A stretch of DNA of 64,000 nt. Origin: Hellea balneolensis DSM 19091. GTDB taxonomy: Bacteria > Pseudomonadota > Alphaproteobacteria > Caulobacterales > Maricaulaceae. The DNA is taken from contig NZ_AUAC01000002.1 in NCBI RefSeq assembly GCF_000428525.1, positions 1,054,001-1,118,000 of the forward strand. Direction: 5' to 3'. The position numbers were made by a program, and so were the translations under genes. Positions 48,171 through 57,488 of this stretch are shown here, one piece after another. Within the stretch, counting starts at the first letter, position 1; every line of letters starts with the position of its first letter. The notes under the pieces are model-generated. The model did no database searches. It was not told the DNA's origin and saw only the letters and a list, made by a program, of their open reading frames with translations.

Positions 48171-49590
48171 TGTTGCTAGCCGCATAGCAAATTTTGAAGG
48201 CTGTGGATACGTTACTGCTCCAGCAGGTTACGGGAAAACCCATGCTATATGTGAAGCGGTTCTTCATTCTGAGGGACGACAACTAATTTTAACCCACACT
48301 TATGCGGGCGTAAATGCAATAACAACCAGTCTTAAAAAACTCAAAGTTCCAAGTAAGAACTATTATGTAAACACGCTTGCAGGCTGGGCTTTAAAACTTT
48401 GTTTATCGTACCCAAACACATCCGGGTTTACAAATCCCCAACCTCAGACAAACGCTGAGTGGTTAGAGTTATACAATTCGACTAGGTTACTTTTAAATAA
48501 GACATTTATTCGTAAAATTTTATCAGCCTCATACGCTGGTTTACTAGTCGATGAGTATCAAGACTGCCAAACCCTTCAACATTCGATAGTCCTAGACTTA
48601 TCCGAATACCTCCCCACACGGGTTTTAGGTGATCCATTACAAGGAATTTTTGAGTTTCAAGGCCAGCAGATCGTTGATTGGCAAAATGATGTGGAAAATA
48701 ATTTAGAGGCAATTGGCGTGCTCAATACTCCACACAGGTGGCTTAAAGATGACAACCCTGCGTTAGCAACTTGGCTTCAGTCTGTTAGAGAGAATATATT
48801 ACAAAACACCCCGATACCTCTGAATAACGCACCTGAATGCGTTGACGTAATTGCTACTACACCTGATCAATTGGGCCGAATACAGCAAAACACTTGTCGA
48901 TATTTTGCATTACCACGAGGTGATACAGCTGTAGCAATACATGCTGGTCATTTCATAAATGGTTGCCATTCTTTGGCTAAAAACGTGAGTGGAAAATTTC
49001 ACTCAATTGAACAGGTGGAAGGGAAAGCAATATTTGAATTTATATCTGAATTAGAATCAAAAGAGTCGTCATCAGAAAAATTACTAAGCACTATAGTTTT
49101 GTTAAAAAAGGTAATGACTGCAGTGAACGGTAACCTTCCAGCAGGAGCAAAACGAGGAGAGCACAGTACCATAAGAGCTAATACTCCGAATGTTCAACTG
49201 GTTTCATCGTTAAACAATTTTATTGAAACTCCAACGAGCGCTAATCTAGATGATATTTTTACAGAAATAAGATCTCTTGATGAGCCAAAGGTCTACCGCC
49301 GAGACCTTCTTAACCGCCTTCAGGCAATTTTGAAAAAGCATAAAGTTAGCGAGTTAAGTTTGATTGATTGTGCTCATGAGTTTCATAGAGAGTTTAGGCA
49401 TTATGGTCGCCCAACTAGACATCCAAAATGCGTTAGCACCACTTTACTAGTGAAAGGGCAGCAATTTGATCATGCAATTGTATTGGATGCCGCAGCTCTC
49501 TCTAAAAAAGAGCTTTATGTAGCACTTACAAGGGGATCAAAAACTCTAAAGATCATAACAACAGAAAACTCATTAAACCCGCAAGATTAA
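48163..49590 (+). CDS. gajB: GajB-like UvrD/Rep-family helicase (Gabija)
   Basis: 475 residues from the ATG at 48163, which overlaps the gajA stop; an upstream in-frame start at 48127 would overlap gajA by 44 bp. Walker A is APAGYGKTHAI, helicase motif II VDEYQDCQTLQ, and motif III-like TRVLGDPLQGIFEFQG. The last motif LYVALTRGSKTLKII matches helicase motif VI. These are superfamily 1A DNA helicase features; in Gabija, GajB senses DNA ends from GajA and uses up NTPs. Confidence 0.8.
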   Translation: MNDVASRIANFEGCGYVTAPAGYGKTHAICEAVLHSEGRQLILTHTYAGVNAITTSLKKLKVPSKNYYVNTLAGWALKLCLSYPNTSGFTNPQPQTNAEWLELYNSTRLLLNKTFIRKILSASYAGLLVDEYQDCQTLQHSIVLDLSEYLPTRVLGDPLQGIFEFQGQQIVDWQNDVENNLEAIGVLNTPHRWLKDDNPALATWLQSVRENILQNTPIPLNNAPECVDVIATTPDQLGRIQQNTCRYFALPRGDTAVAIHAGHFINGCHSLAKNVSGKFHSIEQVEGKAIFEFISELESKESSSEKLLSTIVLLKKVMTAVNGNLPAGAKRGEHSTIRANTPNVQLVSSLNNFIETPTSANLDDIFTEIRSLDEPKVYRRDLLNRLQAILKKHKVSELSLIDCAHEFHREFRHYGRPTRHPKCVSTTLLVKGQQFDHAIVLDAAALSKKELYVALTRGSKTLKIITTENSLNPQD

Positions 49591-49593
49591 TGA

Positions 49594-49647
49594 GTTCTAC
49601 GAAATTGGCTAGGCAGAGTTGAATACCCCGATTCAGCATGTTAAAAG
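49594..49647. repeat. Cargo-boundary repeat, copy 3 (diverged)
   Basis: GTTCTACGAAATTGG matches the sequence ahead of copy 2, and the following GAGTTGAATACCCCGATTCAG resembles the repeat core in diverged form. It lies 4 bp after the gajB stop and marks the right end of the Gabija cargo. Confidence 0.55.
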
Positions 49648-49660
49648 TTATTCTCCAGCT

Positions 49661-49874
49661 CTTATGCTTAGAGGGTTTAACTCTCTCGCGGCCTTGTGTG
49701 AAAGCCAGTTAAAACTGGATCCGTTCTCAGGGCATCTGTTTGTTTGTAGAGGCAGGCGGCGTGACACATGCTCTGGCAAATATCCAAGACACCAAAATCT
49801 CAGACCTCGACAAACTCCTGCCATGGAACTATGTTGAAGATGAACATTTAACGGTTACTCACTATTTGAGATAG
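49661..49874 (+). mobile_element. IS66-family remnant (tnpB-tnpC deletion fusion)
   Basis: One frame reads LMLRGFNSLAALCESQLKLD, then PFSGHLFVCRGRRRD, a match to the TnpB protein of IS66 elements. Directly after, in another frame, comes THALANIQDTKISDLDKLLPWNY up to a TAG at 49872-49874, which matches the C-terminus of the IS66 transposase TnpC. Everything between is deleted, so this is an inactive scar. The following 173 bp (49875-50047) show nothing I recognise. Confidence 0.75.
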
Positions 49875-50047
49875 CTGACATTTGACCCGATACTTAAATC
49901 ATTGAGGGGCTTAGGATGTGATTTTCGGACTGTTAATTAGAGAGATTTGGATCTGGGTAAAGTAACCTCAGGTTCGCAGCGTTAGTAATTACAATTGACT
50001 TTAATACCCCTATTAATCCAAATAATCAGAAAGTCAGGAAATCATCA

Positions 50048-52165
50048 ATGGAATACCGGATAATAGCTAGTCCGCCGGATGAAATAGAAGCTTACACTCC
50101 ATCTGGCTTATTTAGCTACATGCGAAAGGTCGCTGGCTGGACTTATCAAAATATTGTTGAGTTGATTGATGTATACGAGGAATACGGCCTCATAGATATC
50201 AATACTGTAAAGGCTTGGGGAAACAAAAACTCTATTCCTTCCGGTGAATACCGAGATGCTTTTTTACGCGTAATCCATGACAATGCAGTTCCGAAATATA
50301 AAGATGATTGGATAGAATCATTTGTCACATGTTGGGCCAGGTTTGCGTCTGGCTTGACCTCGGAAAAAATAGATTCAGCGGAAGAGGCATTAGAGACTTC
50401 GAACGAAGTTGCGATTTCTCTGATGACCAACTGGTTTCACTCCAACTTTCAAGACCCAGTAAATCGGCTCACTTATAATACCCGAGAAGGAGGTTACTTA
50501 TATACCTTCGGTGGTCCATATGATGCCAGTGAACAAATCTGGGATGAATTTGGTGATCTCTATTCTGCAGAACTTATTGAACGTGCTGTTGATCGTGTCC
50601 AAGAAGACGGCATTTATGAATGGGATTCGGTTGAGCGCCCCGGCGACTATGGCGAGGAGGAGCCGCCTGATGATTTTTTAGACCTGAGTCCCAGCAAAAC
50701 GACATTAAGCCCTCCGGATCAAGACCTCGGCCCACGTTGGCGTTATGATGAGGGGCGTGTTGTACCAGACGTAGCTCATGTTACCTTCTCGCAGCTCACA
50801 CATGATCTTCATGCGGTTCTCCGCCAATCTGTTCGCAATGCTCAGCAATCTTGCGCGACATTACGCAATAAATTCCCGGATTTATGGGCGTCATTGTCGA
50901 CCTACTCTGAGCTTGTTGACGTTGATACAACAGATCTGTCTGAACTCCCAACTTATGTAGCTGGACTGGATCTAGAGACACGTTTTCGATTGTCTCGCGA
51001 TATGGGCGAAAACCCTACGAATGAGTATCCAGAGCTGAGCCTTTCAGAAGCCTCAACTCTTGAACAGGTTATACGTCTTCACGCGCCTTTTATCCAAAGT
51101 ACGCCCTTGGGAAGCCGCATTTCATCGCTCGCCGATCAAGAAAATCGAACGCCCGGTCAGACCCGTCAGCTAGCAGCCGATATTGTCACTGCATCTAACG
51201 CTCTTCTAAAGCATCCCAATCTTATTGACGCGTCTGCGGTTCAGCTCTTGCGAGACAACGTTACGCTTAATTCAGAAGATCCTAAATTCTATCGTCGGGT
51301 TACGCTTTCTCAAGTCGGTATAAAAAACCTCTCCATTGTCATGGGAACGATTGCTATCATCTCGGTCGCACCTGTAGCCGCCGGAGCCCTTGTGGGTGGT
51401 ATCATTGGGGGTGCATCCGGACTTGTCGGCGCTCCGCTCCTTGGGGCCGCTGCTGCTGGATCTGTCACAGGCGGCACTATTGGCAAAGCCCTCATGCCTT
51501 GGTTTCGTTCACCGATAAGTGATTCAAAGCCATTTCAAGAGGTCAAAGAGGGTTTAACCAATTCTCTAAACAATCGCTTTTCACTCGATACTTCGCGAGG
51601 GTTTAGATCCATTCGTGATTTGTACATCGGCGTTCGTGATTTACTCATGCCAGTTGCAGGATCTCCGGGCATTGATGAGTGGTTTGACGCGCTTCACAGT
51701 GATCTCGACGAGTATGGGGATGTTCTTCTAGATCCACTTGATCCGAGTTCTTATGCTGTGAATAATTATCAATCAGGCCCTCAATATCCCCTTGGTGTTT
51801 TATACGAAAACTCAGCTTGGCGTGTCGATATTGAAGGCATGTCAGCATTGGACGGCAGTCGAGAATTTAGCATCGGCAACATATTTGCTGTTTCAGAATG
51901 GTCAATGTCCAGTTCGGAAAAAATAGATCTCTATCACGCGCCTATGCATATGAGCCTCAAAAGCCGAACTAATCTTGACGAATTTGTGAATGCATGGCTG
52001 ATCGCACTTGATGCTCATTCCTCTTCTTCTGGGTCACATAAGTTACGTCCTGAAGTTTTAGAGGCCACTTTGGATGATCTCTCGAAAAACAAGCATTTGA
52101 ACCAGGCATCAATCAACCAATTTCAGCAGTTTATAGTTAACCTTGCCGACAATCCCTTCGTTTGA
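50048..52165 (+). CDS. Unrecognised 705-residue protein with a glycine-zipper membrane segment
   Basis: Start ATG at 50048 with AGGAAA upstream. Residues ~157-200 contain YTFGGPYDASEQIWDEFGDLYS, a pattern I have seen in uncharacterised bacterial proteins. A long Gly/Ala-rich hydrophobic stretch lies at ~427-485 (APVAAGALVGGIIGGASGLV, LGAAAAGSVTGGTIGKAL), with the G-x-x-x-G spacing of membrane-inserting helices. There is no signal peptide. It is isolated (IS66 scar before it, 348 bp of non-coding after). A membrane-acting effector is a reasonable guess but unproven. Confidence 0.65.
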   Translation: MEYRIIASPPDEIEAYTPSGLFSYMRKVAGWTYQNIVELIDVYEEYGLIDINTVKAWGNKNSIPSGEYRDAFLRVIHDNAVPKYKDDWIESFVTCWARFASGLTSEKIDSAEEALETSNEVAISLMTNWFHSNFQDPVNRLTYNTREGGYLYTFGGPYDASEQIWDEFGDLYSAELIERAVDRVQEDGIYEWDSVERPGDYGEEEPPDDFLDLSPSKTTLSPPDQDLGPRWRYDEGRVVPDVAHVTFSQLTHDLHAVLRQSVRNAQQSCATLRNKFPDLWASLSTYSELVDVDTTDLSELPTYVAGLDLETRFRLSRDMGENPTNEYPELSLSEASTLEQVIRLHAPFIQSTPLGSRISSLADQENRTPGQTRQLAADIVTASNALLKHPNLIDASAVQLLRDNVTLNSEDPKFYRRVTLSQVGIKNLSIVMGTIAIISVAPVAAGALVGGIIGGASGLVGAPLLGAAAAGSVTGGTIGKALMPWFRSPISDSKPFQEVKEGLTNSLNNRFSLDTSRGFRSIRDLYIGVRDLLMPVAGSPGIDEWFDALHSDLDEYGDVLLDPLDPSSYAVNNYQSGPQYPLGVLYENSAWRVDIEGMSALDGSREFSIGNIFAVSEWSMSSSEKIDLYHAPMHMSLKSRTNLDEFVNAWLIALDAHSSSSGSHKLRPEVLEATLDDLSKNKHLNQASINQFQQFIVNLADNPFV

Positions 52166-52512
52166 TTTTCTTGGGCTAACGGCAGCTCCCCTAATCGAAT
52201 TGAAACCTATGTCTGAAGGTCTGTTTTTTAACGGCCTCGCTAAAGACTGACGCCCTCTTGAAAATGAACTCATCACGGTATATATGTGTAACGCTGATAC
52301 TGTACAGCATGGGGAGTACGTTTCAAACTGTATAGTCATTAGCTCAGTGAAGTTACGACTCTTATCGAAGGTAGCATGTTCTTCGAGAGTAACGTTCAAG
52401 TATCGACGAAGACTGCGCAAACGCGCTAGCTAATATTCGGCTTGTGAATACTGGTTTCTGTGAACGTTCCGTTAGCGAGTAATGTCGCGCGGACTTTTGG
52501 AGGGCCACTTTC
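52166..52512. other. Intergenic stretch without a supported gene
   Basis: About 350 bp. A minus-strand open frame (52109-52420) has no support from start context. I see no clear palindrome or promoter. Confidence 0.5.
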
Positions 52513-52656
52513 ATGAGTGATCTATCAAATTATTTGCCGCAAATTACTATAATTTTATCTGTATTGTGCTTCGTCGCCTTCCTTCCTTTCAAGATCAAAT
52601 GTATTGTTTCCGGTTGGGGTTGGCTTTTTAAAGTCGTGAAGAAATATTTGGCGTAA
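52513..52656 (+). CDS. 47-residue single-helix membrane protein (toxin-like)
   Basis: Below the usual size cut-off but with a good ribosome-binding site: GGAGGG 8 bp before the ATG at 52513. It reads MSDLSNYLPQITIILSVLCF, then VAFLPFKIKC and a Trp-rich, Lys-rich tail (GWGWLFKVVKKYLA). One hydrophobic helix with a basic aromatic tail resembles small membrane toxins and holin-like peptides. No partner is proven. The next 238 bp are free of genes and could hold an antisense RNA. Confidence 0.5.
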   Translation: MSDLSNYLPQITIILSVLCFVAFLPFKIKCIVSGWGWLFKVVKKYLA

Positions 52657-52894
52657 GTTCTAAGCTAGTATTAGGTGCTTGATATAATGAGCATTTTTAA
52701 GCCAATCAAAAGTGTTGTCACCGTCAAGATACATACAGAAATAGTCATACCCCCAGCTTATCAGTTGCTATTCAAAGAATAAGTCATCTTGATTTTCATG
52801 TTAATGAAAGCTATACTTAGTATTCAGATAAATTTAACCAACATTAACCATTGTGCTTCTAATATCGCCGAATATTGGCGTAAAGGAGCAAATT

Positions 52895-53074
52895 ATGAGT
52901 GAACTGGGTAAAAGTGTCCGAAAATCAGACGTTCAAATTTCAGAACATTTGACTGATTTAGGTTATGAAGTGACTGGCGTTGAAACCGTTACAACGAATA
53001 CCATTAAGGGGTTTGGGCTAAAAATCGTTCGAAAAACGACAACATTCTGGAAATATAGGTTTTCAAAGAGATGA
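52895..53074 (+). CDS. Small protein coupled to the XRE regulator
   Basis: 59 residues from the ATG at 52895 with AAAGGAG at a good distance; a longer start at 52853 is unsupported. It is basic, with a Thr/Lys tail (KIVRKTTTFWKYRFSKR). Its stop overlaps the start of the HTH gene (ATGA), so the two are one unit, as in toxin-antitoxin or regulator pairs. No family recognised. Confidence 0.55.
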   Translation: MSELGKSVRKSDVQISEHLTDLGYEVTGVETVTTNTIKGFGLKIVRKTTTFWKYRFSKR

Positions 53075-53343
53075 TTGGCTCTGACCTCACTGAATGGCGA
53101 GAGCGTAATGGCTATAGTCAGAAAAAATTACAAATTGAACTTGGAATAAAGTCCAGGGGCACAATAAGTTCCTGGGAAAATTCTGACAAACCGCTTTCCC
53201 GCACTGTCGAATTGGCACTTATAGCACTCGAACGAATGCCGGAGTTGCGTAAATCAGTAGGCGAACCTGAAACTCAGAGAGGGCGCGCACAGTATCAAAG
53301 TCGATTTGGAGAAAAACTAAATTCACCGTTAAACAGAGAATAG
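53071..53343 (+). CDS. XRE-family helix-turn-helix regulator
   Basis: 90 residues. LTEWRERNGYSQKKLQIELGIKSRGTISSWEN is a typical Cro/CI-type HTH at about 5-40. Its role is likely autoregulation of this small operon or of element genes. Coupled to the 59-residue gene. Confidence 0.75.
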   Translation: MIGSDLTEWRERNGYSQKKLQIELGIKSRGTISSWENSDKPLSRTVELALIALERMPELRKSVGEPETQRGRAQYQSRFGEKLNSPLNRE

Positions 53344-53734
53344 GTTCAAGTGTTTTCAATTTTCTTCAATCAGCTGCGAATGAAAAATTCAGCCATTTGA
53401 TATAAGCTATGAATAATCTTTTTTAGCTGTTTGTCAGAATATGGCTTCCCTGAAATTCCTAAAATTTGACGGGCTACTTTTACTGTTACTTTTCGATCCC
53501 GCCAATCATCAGACATGCGGGGTTAAAGTCTATAACAAAGCGGTTACTGTTCATATCTCTGCTAGCGCTTTACAGCAAAGTGATAGTATTGCTTTTAACA
53601 AAAACCGAAGTAGACTCCGTTGTGTCAATGCAATCTAGCGACACTAATTTCTCCCTAACATCACAGCCATAAACACCGAAAAGCCGTATTCTAAGGGCCT
53701 TATAGCTTCTGCTTCTGTTAAAAGTGACAGTGAG
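53344..53734. other. Intergenic stretch without a supported gene
   Basis: About 390 bp. Two short plus-strand frames (53441-53638 and 53466-53672) overlap each other and lack ribosome-binding sites. No repeat or palindrome stands out. Confidence 0.5.
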
Positions 53735-54409
53735 TTGTCTCTGAAATCCGAGCATCCGGTTAATGCTGGAAAAAAACTTGCGCTGTCCAAAGATGAAACC
53801 GTAGAAATTCAAAAAATGCTGATGCGGCAAAGCCGTTGGCGCGATCTCGCGCTTTTCATGCTTGGTATAGACAGCCTATTACGAGTGAGCGACTTGCTCA
53901 AACTCCGGGTGCGCGACGTTGCTGACCCCAATGGTCGCGTCCAAGCTCAATTCCATCTTACGCAAACTAAAACAAAGCGATCAGTAGAAATCTATCTGAC
54001 GCGCCCAACGCAACAAGCCGTACAGCACTGGATCGATACTTCAGAAAAATTGGAATCTGATTATCTATTCACTAGGTTGCGCCGCCGAGGAAGTCACAAT
54101 GCTCCTATCAGTGATATAATGCTTAGGCTATTGATCAAAGGCTGGGTCGAAGCGATTGGATTAGACCCCAAGCGTTATTCAAGCAAAACACTCCGCAAGA
54201 CGCGGGTAAGAGCCATTTTGGAAATGGCAAATTACGACTACGCCGTTGTTCAGAAGCTTCTTGGACACTCCAATCTACAGAGCACCATTCACTATGTGGA
54301 CTTAGCTCAAGATACGGCGAGAGACTGTGCGGAACGGGTTCAATACTTTGAGCCACTTAATCTCAAATTTGACAGAAACTCCAAAATAGGTAGCGTCAAT
54401 GGTACTTAA
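53735..54409 (+). CDS. Small tyrosine recombinase (catalytic domain only)
   Basis: 224 residues, TTG start likely. Only the catalytic domain is present: Arg in SLLRVSDLLKL, TLRKTRVRAILEM (where the usual His-x-x-Arg reads Lys-Thr-Arg), LLGHSNLQSTIHYVDL with the nucleophile Tyr. Small phage/plasmid recombinases of this kind act on element-internal sites such as dimer resolution or inversion. It lacks an arm-binding domain, so it is not the integrase of the element. Confidence 0.78.
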   Translation: MSLKSEHPVNAGKKLALSKDETVEIQKMLMRQSRWRDLALFMLGIDSLLRVSDLLKLRVRDVADPNGRVQAQFHLTQTKTKRSVEIYLTRPTQQAVQHWIDTSEKLESDYLFTRLRRRGSHNAPISDIMLRLLIKGWVEAIGLDPKRYSSKTLRKTRVRAILEMANYDYAVVQKLLGHSNLQSTIHYVDLAQDTARDCAERVQYFEPLNLKFDRNSKIGSVNGT

Positions 54410-54419
54410 CCCTTTAATC

Positions 54420-54794
54420 ATGGGAAAACTTCGACAAGGCGTCATCGCGGTTGCGGCAGGTCTAGCTCTGGCTGGATGCAATGAAGCAAATGCCGAAGAT
54501 AATTCGAAAGCTGAAATTCAAAAAGTAGCGGCTGTTGTTGAAACGGCTGACCAAGTGAAAGCTCGATGTCGAGCACTCTCTAGCGAAACAGAGGTGCAAA
54601 AGGATGTGAAGCGGGCTTGCTACACCGAGCTTAAAGCTATGCGCCAAGCTGAAATCACGGCGTTAGACAGAGGTCTGGAGCAAGATTCTGAAACCATTGA
54701 TCAGAAAGAGGCTGATAATGAGAACAAGCGCACAATAGTTAAGGTGTTAAGTGAAGTTCGTGATGAAGCCTTTAGTGAAGACCCTATTCGGTAG
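54420..54794 (+). CDS. Lipoprotein sharing a module with the next gene
   Basis: 124 residues from the ATG at 54420, with lipobox LALAGC. The rest is charged and helical. The part QAEITALDRGLEQDSETIDQ is repeated in the next protein as QAEITAKSDRRTANAETIEQ, in the same order, followed by KEAD/KESE. The two proteins therefore seem to share a helical module in two places in the cell: this one in the envelope. Confidence 0.6.
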   Translation: MGKLRQGVIAVAAGLALAGCNEANAEDNSKAEIQKVAAVVETADQVKARCRALSSETEVQKDVKRACYTELKAMRQAEITALDRGLEQDSETIDQKEADNENKRTIVKVLSEVRDEAFSEDPIR

Positions 54795-54846
54795 GTTAGC
54801 ATAAATTGGCAAAATAGTGTGATCTCTGGTATAATAAGCAGAAATC

Positions 54847-56274
54847 ATGAGTTTTTCTGAAAGCGCTCACGAACCTATAGTTACTTCAGATGTTTCTGCC
54901 AAAGAACAAATGGATGGGTTGTCTCTTGTAACAACGCAGGAGCGAGTTAGCCTGAACAATGACGTTACTGCCCAATTTTCTGATATTCCTCAAACATCCG
55001 TTGAGTATTTAGCGGTCAATTGTAAAAGCCCTGAGCATTTACCGATTGCGCTTAGCATTCTGAGCAAAGCCTTAAAAGAAAACCCGTCACTTTTAGAAGA
55101 TGAGTTTGAAGCAGAATTCGAGCTGGATGATTGTCTTAACCAAGCTGAAATTACCGCTAAATCAGATCGACGGACTGCAAACGCTGAAACCATCGAACAG
55201 AAAGAATCTGAAGGAGAGCAGCTTGACACAGTGATTAAAGGTTTAAGGCATGAAATAGAGCTTGCGTCTCAAGGTAAAACGGGGCGCGATCAACTGGCTT
55301 TTGCTCAAAGCTTACTCAAAGAAAAACTGTCCGAAACTGATTTGTCTGCAGATGTTAAGGCTGAACAAATCTCTTGGCTAGAAGGTGTATCACTATCTTT
55401 GGATCGCATGGAGGGTTTAGTCGAAGACCCTAAGGAAGCCAAAGTCTTTCAGAGCTTAGTTGCGACGATTGATCTGAATTTTAATGGTGGTGACAATGCG
55501 ACAACCTTCGCTGACCTTTTAATCAAAGTTGATGCGTCTGATAATCTCTCTGAAGCCACTAAGACTAAACTTCATGTGCAAGGGCTTGGCGTAATAAGAA
55601 ACAGCACAGACTTAATTGCCGCCTCTGAAATGGCGCGAGAAACAGGTCAATTCGTAAATCCGAAAACCAATAGGGTTGAACATTTCACTGAAAAGAATGG
55701 AATGCCGCTTGGTGATTACACGGTTTACCCTGATCTGAAACATCCTAAAGAGTTTGTTGCAAAGGCTGAAGTTGGCGGCAGAACGCTTAGTGTTCCCTAT
55801 AGCCTCGATGATGATCCCGCTTTCCTCAACCGCCTAATTAAAGCCGCGATGGTTGGAGGCGTTCTTGCCGAACGGGATTTTCAAGGCGCAACTCGTGAGA
55901 TATTTGGAAAGTCTGATTTAGCCGCTCAGGGGTATAGTGAAATCCGATTGGATGCAGAGCAAGCCGCCAGAGCTGAACAACTCTATGGAGCCTTTATGGG
56001 GGTTGGAACGGTACTTTCATCCGAGTTCCCAAGCGAAAGTGATCTACAGAGCTTTAAATGGCGTCTACAGGCTACACACATTGATGGAGATGCTAAGACA
56101 AATGACAATACTGGGCGCGGTGACCTAAGTTGGGGAAAACTCGGATTGCTACAAAACGGTCATCTAAATATGACGCGCGTTGGAGAAGTCGGGGCTTACC
56201 TGAATACGAAATCAACCGCTCTACCGACATTTGAAAACCTTGAAAGCAAGTTTGGAGACAATAACTTTGCCTAA
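54847..56274 (+). CDS. Unrecognised 475-residue protein
   Basis: A soluble, mostly acidic protein (no signal peptide, no membrane helix). Residues ~98-125 repeat the helical module of the preceding lipoprotein. The C-terminal half is better ordered (GMPLGDYTVYPDLKHPKEF, LLQNGHLNMTRVGEVGAYL). No family recognised. It lies 52 bp downstream of the lipoprotein and could be co-transcribed. Confidence 0.55.
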   Translation: MSFSESAHEPIVTSDVSAKEQMDGLSLVTTQERVSLNNDVTAQFSDIPQTSVEYLAVNCKSPEHLPIALSILSKALKENPSLLEDEFEAEFELDDCLNQAEITAKSDRRTANAETIEQKESEGEQLDTVIKGLRHEIELASQGKTGRDQLAFAQSLLKEKLSETDLSADVKAEQISWLEGVSLSLDRMEGLVEDPKEAKVFQSLVATIDLNFNGGDNATTFADLLIKVDASDNLSEATKTKLHVQGLGVIRNSTDLIAASEMARETGQFVNPKTNRVEHFTEKNGMPLGDYTVYPDLKHPKEFVAKAEVGGRTLSVPYSLDDDPAFLNRLIKAAMVGGVLAERDFQGATREIFGKSDLAAQGYSEIRLDAEQAARAEQLYGAFMGVGTVLSSEFPSESDLQSFKWRLQATHIDGDAKTNDNTGRGDLSWGKLGLLQNGHLNMTRVGEVGAYLNTKSTALPTFENLESKFGDNNFA

Positions 56275-56344
56275 TGCCATCAAAACAATCTTTCAGCAGA
56301 ATTTGAGAGGCTGTCGAATTTATAAGTTTTGACAACCTTCATTT

Positions 56345-57433
56345 TCAGAAATCAACTCTGTAAGAAAATGTTGATAACGTAATTTTATCAAGCTCAGTCA
56401 AAATCACATTACCAAATGAGTTTAAAAATTCATTTGATTCTTCCATTGACCATTTCTTTTTATTTGGATCGACTCCAAATTTATCTTGGAAGTCCCAGCC
56501 TAATGGATATTCGATAACATGAAAATGAAATCGTCCGCGAAGCGTAGAAATTTTAAATGTCGGCCCTTTCCTTGGAGTTAACTCGATCTCGACCTCATCA
56601 GTGACAATATTGTTGAAAGGATACAGTGCATAATGATCTTCCGAATTTTTTGAAATTTCCGCTACTTTTTGATCATAGCTTTCAAATAAGAAAACATTTT
56701 TCTTTTCGGAATTTATCCTAACGTAATCCAATACGAATAAATTATCAGGCTTAAGTGTCGGCCACATATCAGCGGGGTAGAAATATTCAGGCATGGGTTC
56801 TGCGGAATCATATGCGGCTCTTTTTGTGCTCTTAGCAACCAATTGCGCCTCTAAGGTCGTATGTTTGTGATTGTGTTCTTCGAACAAAGATTGAATAGCG
56901 TGAATACTCGGTATCGAGGCTCTAATTTTCAAACCTGCTCTAAGAGCTTTATTATAATTGGCAGAGAAATTCTTGGTAACTAAATCCTTCCAAGAAATGA
57001 CCCTTCCCCAGTCTGAACCATAAAGCTTCGCAAAATAATAATGAAAATGCCGCCCTTCTACTTCGGAAATTTTTCGTTCTTTATCATATATATTCCCGAT
57101 TCTATTCTTACCTTTTTTATTTGAGTCCGTTCTTTTAGATGTATGCAACGTATTCGTGTATGGGCGAGGAGTTGGAGACTGTTCAACGTATATCAACTTT
57201 GCAATATCCTCTCTTCGTGTAACGGACTGACCATATGCGCCCGAATAGAAAAGCGTGACTAGCATAGACCGAAAATCAATTGACTGTTTGTGTGATGCAT
57301 CATGGGGCTTCAACAAAAGTTTCAGCTCTTCAGTTTTTTTCTTATCAAGAGGGTCACAAGAGTTTTTAAGTCTCTTAAGCTCGTCGTTCATTTCTTCAAT
57401 TTTCATTAAATCAATCAGGTCTGGCTTACTCAT
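56345..57433 (-). CDS. Unrecognised 362-residue protein downstream of the vWA gene
   Basis: From the ATG at 57433 (AGGAG 7 bp upstream); the ORF extends to 57460 without better support. N-terminal coiled-coil (IEEMNDELKRLKNSCDPLDKK), then a mixed region with a HFHYYFAKLYGSDWGRVISWKD segment. It is on the same strand as the vWA gene, with a palindrome between, so it may belong with the phospho-signalling set or be separate cargo. Confidence 0.55.
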   Translation of the reverse strand: MSKPDLIDLMKIEEMNDELKRLKNSCDPLDKKKTEELKLLLKPHDASHKQSIDFRSMLVTLFYSGAYGQSVTRREDIAKLIYVEQSPTPRPYTNTLHTSKRTDSNKKGKNRIGNIYDKERKISEVEGRHFHYYFAKLYGSDWGRVISWKDLVTKNFSANYNKALRAGLKIRASIPSIHAIQSLFEEHNHKHTTLEAQLVAKSTKRAAYDSAEPMPEYFYPADMWPTLKPDNLFVLDYVRINSEKKNVFLFESYDQKVAEISKNSEDHYALYPFNNIVTDEVEIELTPRKGPTFKISTLRGRFHFHVIEYPLGWDFQDKFGVDPNKKKWSMEESNEFLNSFGNVILTELDKITLSTFSYRVDF

Positions 57434-57488
57434 TTCATGCTCCTGTGTTCCCGTGTTCAAGTTAAGTTATTTCGAAAGGCATTAGAAA

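Noticed and set aside
53441-53672. Two overlapping short frames before the small tyrosine recombinase
   Set aside because: No start signals, no recognisable composition, and they overlap each other.
53735-54409. Small tyrosine recombinase as the integrase of element A
   Set aside because: It lacks the N-terminal arm and core-binding domains and lies far from any tRNA end; the gene at 61175 fits far better.
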